Assembly: GCA_937996675.1 (NCBI GenBank)
Contig: CALKUN010000051.1
Span: 1 to 20,469, forward strand
Source: an uncultured Candidatus Saccharibacteria bacterium
Lineage (GTDB): Bacteria; Patescibacteriota; Saccharimonadia; CAILAD01; GCA-016700035
Reading direction: 5' to 3'
Length of the DNA: 20,469 bases
Positions within the stretch are counted from its first letter, which is position 1; the number at the start of each line of letters is the position of its first letter. A program made the translations under genes and the position numbers. Below are positions 13,857-20,403 of the stretch, in pieces. The notes under the pieces are model-generated. The model ran no database searches. It had not been told where the DNA came from and saw only the letters and a list, made by a program, of their open reading frames with translations.

Positions 13857-14270
13857 TTATTGGTCGGTTGAATCGGCCTTGAGATCTTCGGGGATTCCGG
13901 TAATCGCGCCCGGTGCGAGAGGCTGCGGTCCGCCTTTTTCTACCGTGTAGCGTTCACCCGGGATACCACCTGGATTTGAATCCGCAGCTGCCTGCATCAT
14001 GGCTTGGCCATCGATTTGGTCACGTACTCGTTGTTGCTGCTGAGGTGACAGGTGAGTGAGGTCGCCATACCGTTCTTGATCGCGTCTGACATGCTCGGCC
14101 CGATCAGCATCGGTGTCGCCACTGAGGACGGCATCGAGTGTGGTAGGGCGGTCTTCGAGGTCTTCGCGCGCGAAACGCTCATCGAGTGACTCGCCGGCAC
14201 GATCGGCATTAGTTACGGCTGGTGTCGGGGTCGGTTCGTGAGTGTCTTCAGAGCCAAATTCTGCAGGCAT
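13857..14270 (-). CDS. acidic, probably disordered protein, 137 aa
   Basis: Unknown function. The start is set at 14270 (MPAEFGSEDTHEP) by AAGGA 9 nt upstream and a -10 box at 14297-14302; a longer in-frame start at 14414 lies inside guaB. The protein is rich in Asp, Glu, Pro, Gln and Arg, has no hydrophobic core and no membrane segment, and contains DRAGESLDERFAREDLEDRP (a helical charged stretch), a Gln run SPQQQQR, and a Gly/Pro-rich tail. This is typical of an intrinsically disordered cytoplasmic protein. It is divergent from guaB, with overlapping promoter elements. Confidence 0.7.
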   Translation of the reverse strand: MPAEFGSEDTHEPTPTPAVTNADRAGESLDERFAREDLEDRPTTLDAVLSGDTDADRAEHVRRDQERYGDLTHLSPQQQQRVRDQIDGQAMMQAAADSNPGGIPGERYTVEKGGPQPLAPGAITGIPEDLKADSTDQ

Positions 14271-14296
14271 GGGGTATTCCTTACTTATATAGGCAC

Positions 14297-14305
14297 ATTG
14301 TAGCA
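14297..14305 (-). promoter_or_regulatory. extended -10 of the acidic protein gene
   Basis: TGC-TACAAT on the minus strand; start near 14290, leader about 20 nt with AAGGA. It overlaps the guaB -35 box on the other strand. Confidence 0.6.
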
Positions 14306-14326
14306 GAATCTGCATTTGCCTATATT
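14298..14326 (+). promoter_or_regulatory. promoter of guaB
   Basis: TTGTAG (14298-14303), 17-nt spacer, TATATT (14321-14326); start near 14333, leader about 33 nt with GGAGG at 14358-14362. Confidence 0.6.
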
Positions 14327-14365
14327 GGTCCAGATTTGGTAGGGTGGGACAAAGCTTGGAGGCGC

Positions 14366-15859
14366 ATGGGAAAACACGAATTCTTCCAAAAAATGGATGA
14401 TCAGGGGCTCGCACTTACCTATAGTGATGTCCGCTTGCGTACTGGCCCAAGCACGGTGCCGGCATACTCGGTCGATCTCACGACTCGTTTCTCTCGCAAT
14501 GTCTCGCTCAACATCCCGATCGTTAGCGCTGCTATGGATACCGTGACCGAGGCGCCGATGGCGATCGCTCTCGCCAAGCTCGGTGGCATCGGCATTATCC
14601 ATGCTGGCCTCACACCTGACGAACAGGCTCGACAAGTGAAGCGTGTGAAGTACTACCTTAGCGGTCGTATAGATAATCCTATCACCGTGCGATCAGACAA
14701 GAAGATTGGCGACGTGCTCGAGCTACGGTCCGAGAAGGGATATGGTTTTCATAGCTTTCCAGTCGTTGATATGACGGGCAAGCTTGTGGGGCTTGTCACG
14801 CAAAATGACTTTGACTTTTGTAGTGACCTATCCAAGAAGGTAAGTGATATTATGACGGCCGATCCGGTGTCAGCCCCGACTGGCACCACACTCGACGAGG
14901 CCTACGACATTATGACCGAGCGCAAGAAGAAGACACTGCCGCTCATTAATACTGACGGCATGGTCGAAGGGCTGTATGTTTATTCTGACGTAGCGCGAAT
15001 CAAGCGGGATGAGTCATCACTTTACAACGTTGATAGTGATCAGAGGCTGCGAGTCGGTGCGGCGGTTGGGACAGATCCTGAAGCGCTGGAGCGAGTAGCA
15101 CTGATGCGAGGCAAGGTGAAGGTCGATGTGATTGTCGTAGATACAGCACGCGGTGATTCGCTCAATGCTCTCAATACGCTCAATGCTCTCAAGAAGGCTC
15201 ATCCTGACCTTGATGTGGTAGTCGGTAATATCTCCGAAGGTCGCTCAGCTGAGCTCTTGGCGAAGGCGGGTGCTGATGGCATCAAGGTCGGACAGGGCCC
15301 AGGATCTATATGTACGACTCGCATCGTGGCCGGGGTAGGCTGTCCGCAGGTGACGGCTGTCTACAATTGTTCGCGAGCCGTGGAGTCGTTTGGGATTCCG
15401 GTCTGCGCGGATGGTGGAATCACACAGTCGGGCGATATCCCTATTGCAATTGGGGCTGGTGCCAGCTCGATCATGGCTGGAAGTCTCTTCGCTGGGACGG
15501 ATGAGTCACCGGGCGAGATCGTCATTCATCAAGGTGTCCGCATGGTGCCGTATCGAGGCATGGGCTCGGCGTCAGCCATGCGTGAGAGTAAGGCGTCACG
15601 CAAGCGGTATGGGGACCAAGAAAATCGTGAGCCGGTGCCAGAGGGCGTGGAGTCATACATCCCTTACAAGGGAGCGCTCGGGCAGGTGGTCTATCAGCAG
15701 CTCGGTGGCTTGCGCAAAGGTATGGAGTATGTCGGTGCGGCGAACATTGCCGAGCTACAGGACAAGGCGGACTTTCATCACATTACGGGAGCCGGTGTGC
15801 GCGAGATGCACCCGCACGATGTGGTAGTGCGCCCGAGTGATGGGTTTGGTGGTGTATGA
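14366..15859 (+). CDS. guaB: IMP dehydrogenase
   Basis: Oxidises IMP to XMP with NAD+, the rate-limiting step to guanine nucleotides. It has the N-terminal barrel start ALTYSDVRL, a CBS-pair insert (about 105-215, ending LYVYSDVARI), the catalytic loop GPGSICTTR with C316, and the mobile flap/C-terminal block EGVESYIPYKG followed by QQLGGLRKGM, which distinguishes IMPDH from GMP reductase. At 497 residues it is of normal length. The residue before the loop is Gln (VGQGPGS) instead of the more usual Ile/Val. The start at 14366 is supported by GGAGG 3 nt upstream, by the promoter at 14298-14326 and by the usual short lead-in to the barrel; an upstream ATG (14222) would include the divergent gene's start. 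Its stop overlaps the VOC gene start (ATGA). Confidence 0.95.
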   Translation: MGKHEFFQKMDDQGLALTYSDVRLRTGPSTVPAYSVDLTTRFSRNVSLNIPIVSAAMDTVTEAPMAIALAKLGGIGIIHAGLTPDEQARQVKRVKYYLSGRIDNPITVRSDKKIGDVLELRSEKGYGFHSFPVVDMTGKLVGLVTQNDFDFCSDLSKKVSDIMTADPVSAPTGTTLDEAYDIMTERKKKTLPLINTDGMVEGLYVYSDVARIKRDESSLYNVDSDQRLRVGAAVGTDPEALERVALMRGKVKVDVIVVDTARGDSLNALNTLNALKKAHPDLDVVVGNISEGRSAELLAKAGADGIKVGQGPGSICTTRIVAGVGCPQVTAVYNCSRAVESFGIPVCADGGITQSGDIPIAIGAGASSIMAGSLFAGTDESPGEIVIHQGVRMVPYRGMGSASAMRESKASRKRYGDQENREPVPEGVESYIPYKGALGQVVYQQLGGLRKGMEYVGAANIAELQDKADFHHITGAGVREMHPHDVVVRPSDGFGGV

Positions 15860-16308
15860 AGGTCGTAGAGCTCGGCCACATCGTCCTCTATGTGCGTAAT
15901 CTCAAGGACTCGGCCCATTTCTACCAGAACGTACTGGGCTGGAAGCGTATTACTGGCGAAGAGGATGGTATGCCGGTGGCTGCATTCTCGAGTGGACGCA
16001 CACACCATGAACTATTGCTGATCGAGGTCGGTGAAGACGCGGCGCCAGCTATGCAAGGGCATCGAGCTGGGCTGTATCACTTTGGCCTGAAAGTCGGGGA
16101 TAGCGACGATGAGTTGCGCGAAGTACTGACGAGCCTCCAGGAGCATAATGTGCCGATATCGGGGATGAGCGATCATACCGTCACGCATAGTATCTACATC
16201 ATTGATCCGGATGGGAATCAGATCGAACTCTACATTGATGTGCCTGGCGCTGACTGGAAGAATGATTCGAGCCTGCTCATGACTCCGGTGAAGCCACTTC
16301 ACCTCTAG
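15856..16308 (+). CDS. VOC-family (glyoxalase/dioxygenase-like) protein
   Basis: A 150-residue vicinal-oxygen-chelate protein with two beta-alpha-beta-beta-beta repeats. Likely metal ligands are H8 (ELGHIVLYV), H75 (GLYHFGLKV) and E124 (DGNQIELYID), with E52 (HHELLLI) at the fourth position used by glyoxalases. DPDGNQIELY is a strong family signature. Such proteins act as glyoxalase I, fosfomycin-type resistance enzymes or extradiol dioxygenases; the reaction cannot be settled here, though H75 and E124 resemble catechol-2,3-dioxygenase-like members. The ATG overlaps the guaB stop by 4 nt, so it is translationally coupled to guaB. Confidence 0.88.
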   Translation: MKVVELGHIVLYVRNLKDSAHFYQNVLGWKRITGEEDGMPVAAFSSGRTHHELLLIEVGEDAAPAMQGHRAGLYHFGLKVGDSDDELREVLTSLQEHNVPISGMSDHTVTHSIYIIDPDGNQIELYIDVPGADWKNDSSLLMTPVKPLHL

Positions 16309-16314
16309 CGAAAC

Positions 16315-16323
16315 TGTTATGCT
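16315..16323 (+). promoter_or_regulatory. extended -10 of the alpha/beta hydrolase gene
   Basis: TGT-TATGCT ends exactly 6 nt before the ATG at 16330, predicting a leaderless mRNA. The 6-nt gap also contains GAGG, but it is too close to the ATG to act as a normal SD. Confidence 0.55.
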
Positions 16324-16329
16324 TGAGGT

Positions 16330-17067
16330 ATGAAACGCTCGGCACCACTTTTTACGGTAAAATCTCTCCTCCTCGCAGCCGAAGCGCCGGTCGTATTTTT
16401 CGCCTGCCCGCTCGGGACGAAGGTGTGGAAGGTACGTTGGGCGATCAAGTCGCTTACTGAGGCTGGATATTCGGTGGTGGCGTATGAGTTTACCGAAGAG
16501 ATTTTCACTGGGGCTGAGCCCGAAAAACTCCACCAGCTCGTCAGTGAAGTCTGCCGTGATATTCAGAAGAAGATCGTAGCTTTGAAGATAAGTGGAACGT
16601 GTGATTTTGGATTTTTCGGGAGTAGCCTCGGAGCATTCATTATGTACAACTGTATCGCAGCCATTCCGGAATTGCGTTGGGGAGTACTCAATACGGCTGG
16701 CGATGCTGCGCACGCAGTCTTCACCAAGCGCAAACTTCGCCGTTCACATAGCAAGGCCGGGTATACACAGGATGAGCTAAGGGAGCTGTGGGGTCCAATG
16801 CAATTTCCTCGCTTTCGTGATCTCGATGGTCTGAAGATCTTGCTGGTCAGTAGTAATAAAGATCGTCTTCTGCCGCTCTCAGAGGTGGATATCTACATGG
16901 AGCCTCTGCGCACGGCTGGTGCTGAGGTAGATATTATGGAGCTGAATGTTTACGGGCACATGCCCTCGGTTGTCGTTGGGCTACGTCGGGCGGTTCCGCT
17001 CTTGGCGATGGCTCGAGGAGAGGGGGATGCTGAGGCAGTGACTGATCTACGAGACGACGAGCTCTGA
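16330..17067 (+). CDS. alpha/beta-hydrolase-like protein
   Basis: A 245-residue protein with the alpha/beta-hydrolase order: an oxyanion-type strand turn VVFFACPLGTKVW (21-33), nucleophile elbow G-x-S-x-G as GFFGSSLGAF with S99, acid D178 in SSNKDRLLP and H210 in YGHMP. No signal peptide or membrane helix is apparent, so it should be cytoplasmic. Substrate unknown; possibilities are carboxylesterase, thioesterase or lipid hydrolase. It starts 22 bp after the VOC gene but probably has its own promoter. Its 3' end overlaps the convergent deaminase gene by 21 bp, so antisense transcription across both ends is likely. Confidence 0.78.
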   Translation: MKRSAPLFTVKSLLLAAEAPVVFFACPLGTKVWKVRWAIKSLTEAGYSVVAYEFTEEIFTGAEPEKLHQLVSEVCRDIQKKIVALKISGTCDFGFFGSSLGAFIMYNCIAAIPELRWGVLNTAGDAAHAVFTKRKLRRSHSKAGYTQDELRELWGPMQFPRFRDLDGLKILLVSSNKDRLLPLSEVDIYMEPLRTAGAEVDIMELNVYGHMPSVVVGLRRAVPLLAMARGEGDAEAVTDLRDDEL

Positions 17068-17544
17068 GTAGGCGTACGAAGCTCGATCATATTCTTCGGT
17101 GGTATACATATCGATCCCATCATTATTCCAGAGCGCAAAGTAGCTAACACCAGACTCGAGGGCGAGCCGACTACAGCAGGTGCAGTATGGAACGCCAGCA
17201 TCTGTAAAGCCGCCCGTTTCATTGATGCGCATGAAGTAGAGTGTAGCTCCTTTGATACCATCACCCTTTGTCTTGCAAGCATTGAGGATTGCGCGCCATT
17301 CGGCATGAATACAGCACGTTTTGTCATACTTGGGCTTGATGCTCATATCTCGCGTAGTGCCACAAGTACGGTTTGATTTCTTGCCGAGCGGCGGACCGTT
17401 AAATCCCTCGCCAATGATTTCGCCGCCCTTGACGATCACGGAGCCGCACCTTGCCTGGTAGCACTCAGCATCAAGGGCGACGACGGCAGCTCTCTCGAAG
17501 TATTCTCGATGTGCTTCGACCTCAGATCCGCTGATTCTTTTCAT
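17047..17544 (-). CDS. dCMP/cytidine deaminase family protein
   Basis: A 165-residue zinc deaminase, most like deoxycytidylate deaminase (dCMP to dUMP, feeding dTMP synthesis). The zinc site is H80-A-E82 (IHAEWRAI) with C121 and C124 (YCTCC), and the substrate loop GEGFNGPPLG (45-54) is typical of dCMP deaminases and ComEB-like proteins. The usual PCxxC is changed to P-Y-C-T-C-C, which keeps the two zinc cysteines three apart. The ATG lies 6 nt after an extended -10, so the mRNA is probably leaderless. With pyrB it makes a second pyrimidine gene in the region. tRNA or RNA editing deaminase activity is less likely given the loop. Confidence 0.88.
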   Translation of the reverse strand: MKRISGSEVEAHREYFERAAVVALDAECYQARCGSVIVKGGEIIGEGFNGPPLGKKSNRTCGTTRDMSIKPKYDKTCCIHAEWRAILNACKTKGDGIKGATLYFMRINETGGFTDAGVPYCTCCSRLALESGVSYFALWNNDGIDMYTTEEYDRASYAYSELVVS

Positions 17545-17550
17545 GAGTTA

Positions 17551-17559
17551 AGTATAACA
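17551..17559 (-). promoter_or_regulatory. extended -10 of the deaminase gene
   Basis: TGT-TATACT on the minus strand ends exactly 6 nt before the ATG at 17544; leaderless transcript predicted. Confidence 0.65.
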
Positions 17560-17575
17560 AAACGGTTACAATATA

Positions 17576-17604
17576 TTGACATAGGATAACAAATATGATA
17601 TAAA
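17576..17604 (+). promoter_or_regulatory. strong promoter of the 136-aa gene
   Basis: Perfect TTGACA (17576-17581), 17-nt spacer, TATAAA (17599-17604) preceded by TGA. It is the closest match to consensus in the window. Start near 17611, about 145 nt before the gene. Confidence 0.85.
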
Positions 17605-17655
17605 GAGAGACGATTTTGTTTTGCAAGATCTTTGTACCTTCTCACTTTTTCTTTA

Positions 17656-17705
17656 CCTGAGTGAATACAGGAGTTTTTTACGGAGAGCCACTCTATTCAC
17701 TCAGG
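17656..17705 (+). promoter_or_regulatory. 12-bp stem-loop in the 5' leader of the 136-aa gene
   Basis: CCTGAGTGAATA and TATTCACTCAGG pair perfectly around a 26-nt loop that contains CAGGAG and six T. It lies entirely between the predicted start (about 17611) and the ATG (17755). No known riboswitch was recognised. Confidence 0.65.
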
Positions 17706-17754
17706 TGTGTTGTCTCGGCAGTAGTCGTGCACATGTGAGAGAAGGAGCAAGAGA

Positions 17755-18165
17755 ATGCCCACCGCAACCGCCACTCGTGGCATGTCCCAAGCGCACAAGG
17801 ATGCCCTGGCCGCCGGCCGCAAGAACGGTCGCATCGTCAAGGCCTACCTGGCCGCCCTCAAGGCCAACAAGCCGAAGCGCGGTCGCAGGCGGACGCCCGA
17901 GTCGATCAACGCCCGTCTGGGCAAGATCGCAACCGCGCTGCACACCGCCGACCCCCTGAAGGAAGTCCTGCTCCTCCAAGAGCAGCGGGATCTCGAGAAG
18001 GAGCTCTCGGCGATGGCCGACGACGTCAGCTTCCTCACGCTCGAGGCCGACTTCATCCGTGTCGCCGGCGACTACAGCGACTCCAAGGGCATCGACTACG
18101 CCGTCTGGCGTGAGGTCGGTGTGCCCGCCGAGACGCTGGCGAAGGCTGGTATCAAGCGGGCCTGA
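17755..18165 (+). CDS. hypothetical helical protein, 136 aa
   Basis: A soluble, mostly helical protein of unknown function. The first part is strongly basic: MSQAHKDALAAGRKNGR and a cluster KPKRGRRRTPESINARLGK (about 43-61), suggesting nucleic-acid contact. A charged helix or coiled coil follows (VLLLQEQRDLEKELSAM). The C-terminal 45 residues (DYAVWREVGVPAETLAKAGI) resemble a small helix-turn-helix-like domain. From memory the N-terminal pattern resembles an uncharacterised protein family common in Actinobacteria; I cannot verify this. Codons are almost all G/C-ending, unlike neighbours. It has a perfect-spacing SD (AAGGAG, 7 nt), a near-consensus promoter, a structured leader and a double terminator, all pointing to high expression. 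Confidence 0.82.
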   Translation: MPTATATRGMSQAHKDALAAGRKNGRIVKAYLAALKANKPKRGRRRTPESINARLGKIATALHTADPLKEVLLLQEQRDLEKELSAMADDVSFLTLEADFIRVAGDYSDSKGIDYAVWREVGVPAETLAKAGIKRA

Positions 18166-18198
18166 GCCCACCACCATTCACCTGCCTGCCAAAAGCAA

Positions 18199-18252
18199 GT
18201 GAAACCCGCGAGGGGTTCATCACACGAGAGTGTGGTGAACCCCTCGTTTCAC
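18199..18252 (+). terminator. terminator of the 136-aa gene
   Basis: A 17-bp stem (18209-18225 with 18230-18246, one mismatch/wobble) with loop GAGA, extended by an outer GTGAAA/TTTCAC pair. T-rich sequence and TTTTT (18263-18267) follow. Confidence 0.8.
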
Positions 18253-18296
18253 GTTTATGCGCTTTTTACTAAGAGCCGACTACTCTCAGCCTAGTA

Positions 18297-18345
18297 CTAA
18301 AAATACCCCGAGGCGTACATGGGATACGGTGAGGGGTATTTTTAG
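18297..18345. terminator. bidirectional terminator between the 136-aa gene and VKOR
   Basis: CTAAAAATACCCC (18297-18309) pairs with GGGGTATTTTTAG (18333-18345); an inner CGTA/TACG lengthens the stem. Five T end the stem on both strands, as expected between convergent genes. Confidence 0.75.
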
Positions 18346-18394
18346 AGCGTAAACGCCGCTGGGCGCTAGAGATGTGAGTCTTGTCGAGATCTCG

Positions 18395-18991
18395 CTAGAT
18401 TAAAGTTGACCAGTAGTACCAGAAGTGCTGCAACAGAACGCCCATGATGAGTAGGTACCAAACCAATACGACATTGTAGTGATTTCGCTGGAGGAAGGGT
18501 ACGATACCTTTTAGCTGCTTGGGTGTTTTGATATGGCCTTCGGCTAGATTGTAGAGTGACGTGTAGACGAAAATTGGGATCACCACTGACCATACAACCA
18601 TGCAGTAAATGCATAATGCTTGAATTTCAAAAGTCGTCTCATACTGCAGCCAAGTGACGAAAGCAATCCCAAAGATTGTGCCAGCTTGGAGGCCGAGCCA
18701 GAACCAGCGTTTGAACTGTGCACCTGCGAAGATTGCCATCCCAATCGTGATGAGAACCGCAAAACTCGCAATGCCGATGAGCGAGTTGGCAAAGCCGAAG
18801 ACGGAGGCTTGCGGTGTGACCATGACTGAGCCACAGCTAAGGATAGGGTTGAGATTGCAGCTTGGTACAAAGGCAGGGTTCTTGAGGAGTTCTATTTTGT
18901 CGATGGTTATGATCAGTGAGGCGAGAAATCCAATGAACCCACCAATGGCGAGTACCCAAGGCAGAATTTTTTTGAGAGATGTACTTTTCAT
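18395..18991 (-). CDS. VKOR-family thiol oxidoreductase
   Basis: A membrane protein with about five helices, homologous to vitamin K epoxide reductase. Bacterial VKOR reoxidises a DsbA-like thioredoxin and passes electrons to quinone, thus making disulfides in exported proteins. Catalytic cysteines are all present: the loop pair C45 and C53 (CNLNPILSC), and the CxxC C127-IY-C130 near the quinone site. FGFANSLIG matches the family's conserved Asn-Ser region. No fused thioredoxin domain and no DsbA gene is in the window. The start at 18991 (MKSTS) is chosen because TATAAT ends 6 nt upstream; a GTG two codons earlier would precede the transcript start. 198 aa is a usual length. Confidence 0.92.
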   Translation of the reverse strand: MKSTSLKKILPWVLAIGGFIGFLASLIITIDKIELLKNPAFVPSCNLNPILSCGSVMVTPQASVFGFANSLIGIASFAVLITIGMAIFAGAQFKRWFWLGLQAGTIFGIAFVTWLQYETTFEIQALCIYCMVVWSVVIPIFVYTSLYNLAEGHIKTPKQLKGIVPFLQRNHYNVVLVWYLLIMGVLLQHFWYYWSTLI

Positions 18992-18997
18992 AAGCAC

Positions 18998-19006
18998 ATT
19001 ATAGCA
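18998..19006 (-). promoter_or_regulatory. extended -10 of VKOR (perfect)
   Basis: TGC-TATAAT on the minus strand, exactly 6 nt before the ATG at 18991. This is the clearest leaderless start in the window. Confidence 0.75.
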
Positions 19007-19043
19007 AAGTGCTTGTAAGGTTAGTCATATATTTACATGATAA

Positions 19044-19071
19044 TCCCGGAGTCCAATGAAGGGCTCCGGGA
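19044..19071 (-). terminator. hairpin ending the small membrane-protein operon
   Basis: TCCCGGAGTCC pairs with GGGCTCCGGGA (one T-G pair) around AATGAA, 8 nt after the stop at 19080. The following ATTATC is only moderately T-rich. Confidence 0.65.
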
Positions 19072-19079
19072 AGGGGTGG

Positions 19080-19226
19080 CTAGTGCTGAAACCGTCTCAT
19101 GACGAGCCATCGACCACCCGCGAGGATGAAGCCGGCAACCGACAAGACGATCGCGACGAATGCGACCATCTCGCCATCACTGAACTCGAGCTCGTCGGAT
19201 CGACGCGCTTGGGTCTGTTTGGTCAT
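19080..19226 (-). CDS. single-helix membrane protein, 48 aa
   Basis: A tiny protein: a polar, acidic N-terminus (MTKQTQARRSDELEFSDGE), one membrane helix at about 20-40 (MVAFVAIVLSVAGFILAGG) and a short basic end RWLVMRRFQH. The positive-inside rule puts the C-terminus in the cytoplasm. The ATG overlaps the stop of the 64-aa gene (ATGA) and has its own SD AGGAGG just upstream, so the two are coupled. No family was recognised. Confidence 0.65.
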   Translation of the reverse strand: MTKQTQARRSDELEFSDGEMVAFVAIVLSVAGFILAGGRWLVMRRFQH

Positions 19227-19417
19227 GACTTCCTCCTGGTGTGGGTCAAAGCCTGCCCGCGGCGGCTGAAGGTGCTGGCGAAGGCAAACAAGCGCTTGGC
19301 ATTGTCGAACGCGGCAGCAACGGTGTTGATGACGGCAAGCAGGCCGACAGCAGCAGCGAGGATGCCGAGCCAGGCGAGCCTGTCGACGTCGTCTCGTTTC
19401 CGTTTGGGGTGTGGCAT
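19223..19417 (-). CDS. single-helix membrane protein, 64 aa
   Basis: First gene of a two-gene unit of very small membrane proteins. It has a basic N-terminus (MPHPKRKRDDVDR), one membrane helix (LAWLGILAAAVGLLAVINTV, about 14-33) and a basic tail with RRGQALTHTRRKS. The ATG has no obvious SD. A minus-strand promoter (19487-19517) gives a leader of about 65 nt. The codons are G/C-ending. No known function; size and tandem layout are seen in holin-like, toxin-like or envelope-accessory pairs, but no motif supports any of these. Confidence 0.55.
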   Translation of the reverse strand: MPHPKRKRDDVDRLAWLGILAAAVGLLAVINTVAAAFDNAKRLFAFASTFSRRGQALTHTRRKS

Positions 19418-19486
19418 GTGTCACGCGATTCTGCTGGGGTGCTGGGTGGGGAATCACCTGGTATTCAGGCTTGATTCGGGATTTAG

Positions 19487-19517
19487 GTATTATTGATGAA
19501 TCATTCTTATCTGTCAA
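19487..19517 (-). promoter_or_regulatory. promoter of the small membrane-protein operon
   Basis: Perfect TTGACA on the minus strand (19512-19517), followed by AATAAT (17-nt spacer) or TAATAC (19-nt spacer). Start near 19482. Confidence 0.55.
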
Positions 19518-19544
19518 CGAGGCATATATGCAGCCGCGAAGTTC

Positions 19545-19573
19545 TTGCGATTTCTAACCCAAGTTTTCATAAT
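19545..19573 (+). promoter_or_regulatory. promoter of the GNAT gene
   Basis: TTGCGA (19545-19550), 17-nt spacer, CATAAT (19568-19573), ending 8 nt before the ATG at 19582, so the mRNA is leaderless or nearly so. Confidence 0.65.
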
Positions 19574-19581
19574 AGAAAGTC

Positions 19582-20022
19582 ATGAGCGAACTACGTATCG
19601 AAGAACAGACTACCTACAATCCGGACTTTGCAGCTGACTACGACGAGCTGCTGTCGAGCTTGCATATGCGCGATTCATTACACGTGCCGGCGGAAGTGCG
19701 GGCAGTCTGCGAGGGGACAACGAGCAGCCTTTACCTCGGTCTTATCGACGGAAGGGCAGCGGCTATGGCGACCATCGTCAAGCCGACTGACTCAATAGGC
19801 CATCGGACAGTAGTGTTCGAGGACATAGCCGTGCAGGATGCCTACAAGGGCCAGGGGTTGGGGTCAAGAATGGTGGAGTTCATGGTGGCGGAGAGCGTAC
19901 GGTTGGGAGCTACTCGCATCGAGTTGCATAGCAAAGATGCTCGTCAGGAGGCACACGCACTCTATAGGAAGTTCGGCTTTGAGATCGTCAATACGAGGGT
20001 CTTCCGTAGGGTATTGAGTTAG
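19582..20022 (+). CDS. GNAT-family N-acetyltransferase
   Basis: A 146-residue acetyl-CoA-dependent acetyltransferase. Motif A, the CoA pyrophosphate loop, is V84-QDAYKGQGLGSRMVEF with the required Q-G-x-G, preceded by the strand TVVFEDIAV; motif B is ALYRKFGFEI (126-135) with the usual Tyr. Substrate unknown; the length and single domain fit small-molecule or protein N-acetyltransferases. No SD is present and the predicted start is at the ATG. It overlaps the convergent DUF1801 gene by 4 bp at the stop codons. Confidence 0.92.
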   Translation: MSELRIEEQTTYNPDFAADYDELLSSLHMRDSLHVPAEVRAVCEGTTSSLYLGLIDGRAAAMATIVKPTDSIGHRTVVFEDIAVQDAYKGQGLGSRMVEFMVAESVRLGATRIELHSKDARQEAHALYRKFGFEIVNTRVFRRVLS

Positions 20023-20384
20023 CTGCGCACGCGATCTACAGCTTGTTGGATGAGGCTGGTGAGCGATGTGACCGGAATCGGCTGTTCTTCGGTGAGATTG
20101 ATTGAGCGGTGTTCCTTAGAGTCAAGGCCGCTATTGAAGACCCCATCTGTGTCGTTGAGATGAGCGCCTTCGAAGAAGTTAAACTTCGTATTATTCTTAA
20201 ATGATGACATCGCGCAGACGAGCTTGCCGTTGAGGAGGAAGACAGGCACGGCCCACTTCCAGTCTTCGGTGATGTCGGGCTCTACAGTGTGAACGAGCTG
20301 ACGAAATGAAGTGAGCTTGTCGCGCTGCCAGACGGCATCAATTCCGGCTAGGTATGTATCGATTTGCTTGGTGGCTTCAGACAT
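20019..20384 (-). CDS. DUF1801 (YdhG-like) protein
   Basis: A 121-residue soluble protein of the DUF1801 type, seen from the helical N-terminus (SEATKQIDTYLAGID), the WKWAVPVFLLNGKLVCAMSS strand pair and KFNFFEGAHLND, a typical pattern for the family. Function is unknown in the family as a whole. The start at 20384 is chosen over an upstream in-frame ATG (20429) because AAGGA lies 7 nt before it and an extended -10 at 20404-20412 lies between the two. Confidence 0.85.
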   Translation of the reverse strand: MSEATKQIDTYLAGIDAVWQRDKLTSFRQLVHTVEPDITEDWKWAVPVFLLNGKLVCAMSSFKNNTKFNFFEGAHLNDTDGVFNSGLDSKEHRSINLTEEQPIPVTSLTSLIQQAVDRVRS

Positions 20385-20403
20385 GATGGGTTCCTTTTGT
20401 CTG

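Noticed and set aside
14222..14365. N-terminal extension of guaB from ATG 14222
   Set aside because: It overlaps the start of the divergent gene and both promoters; the added 48 residues do not resemble IMPDH.
16012..16713. 233-aa minus-strand frame across the VOC and hydrolase genes
   Set aside because: It spans two well-supported plus-strand genes and has no motif or start signal.
19080..19517. 145-aa minus-strand frame
   Set aside because: Only its last 48 codons look like protein; they have their own AGGAGG and ATG, and the upstream part is the other-frame shadow of the 64-aa gene.
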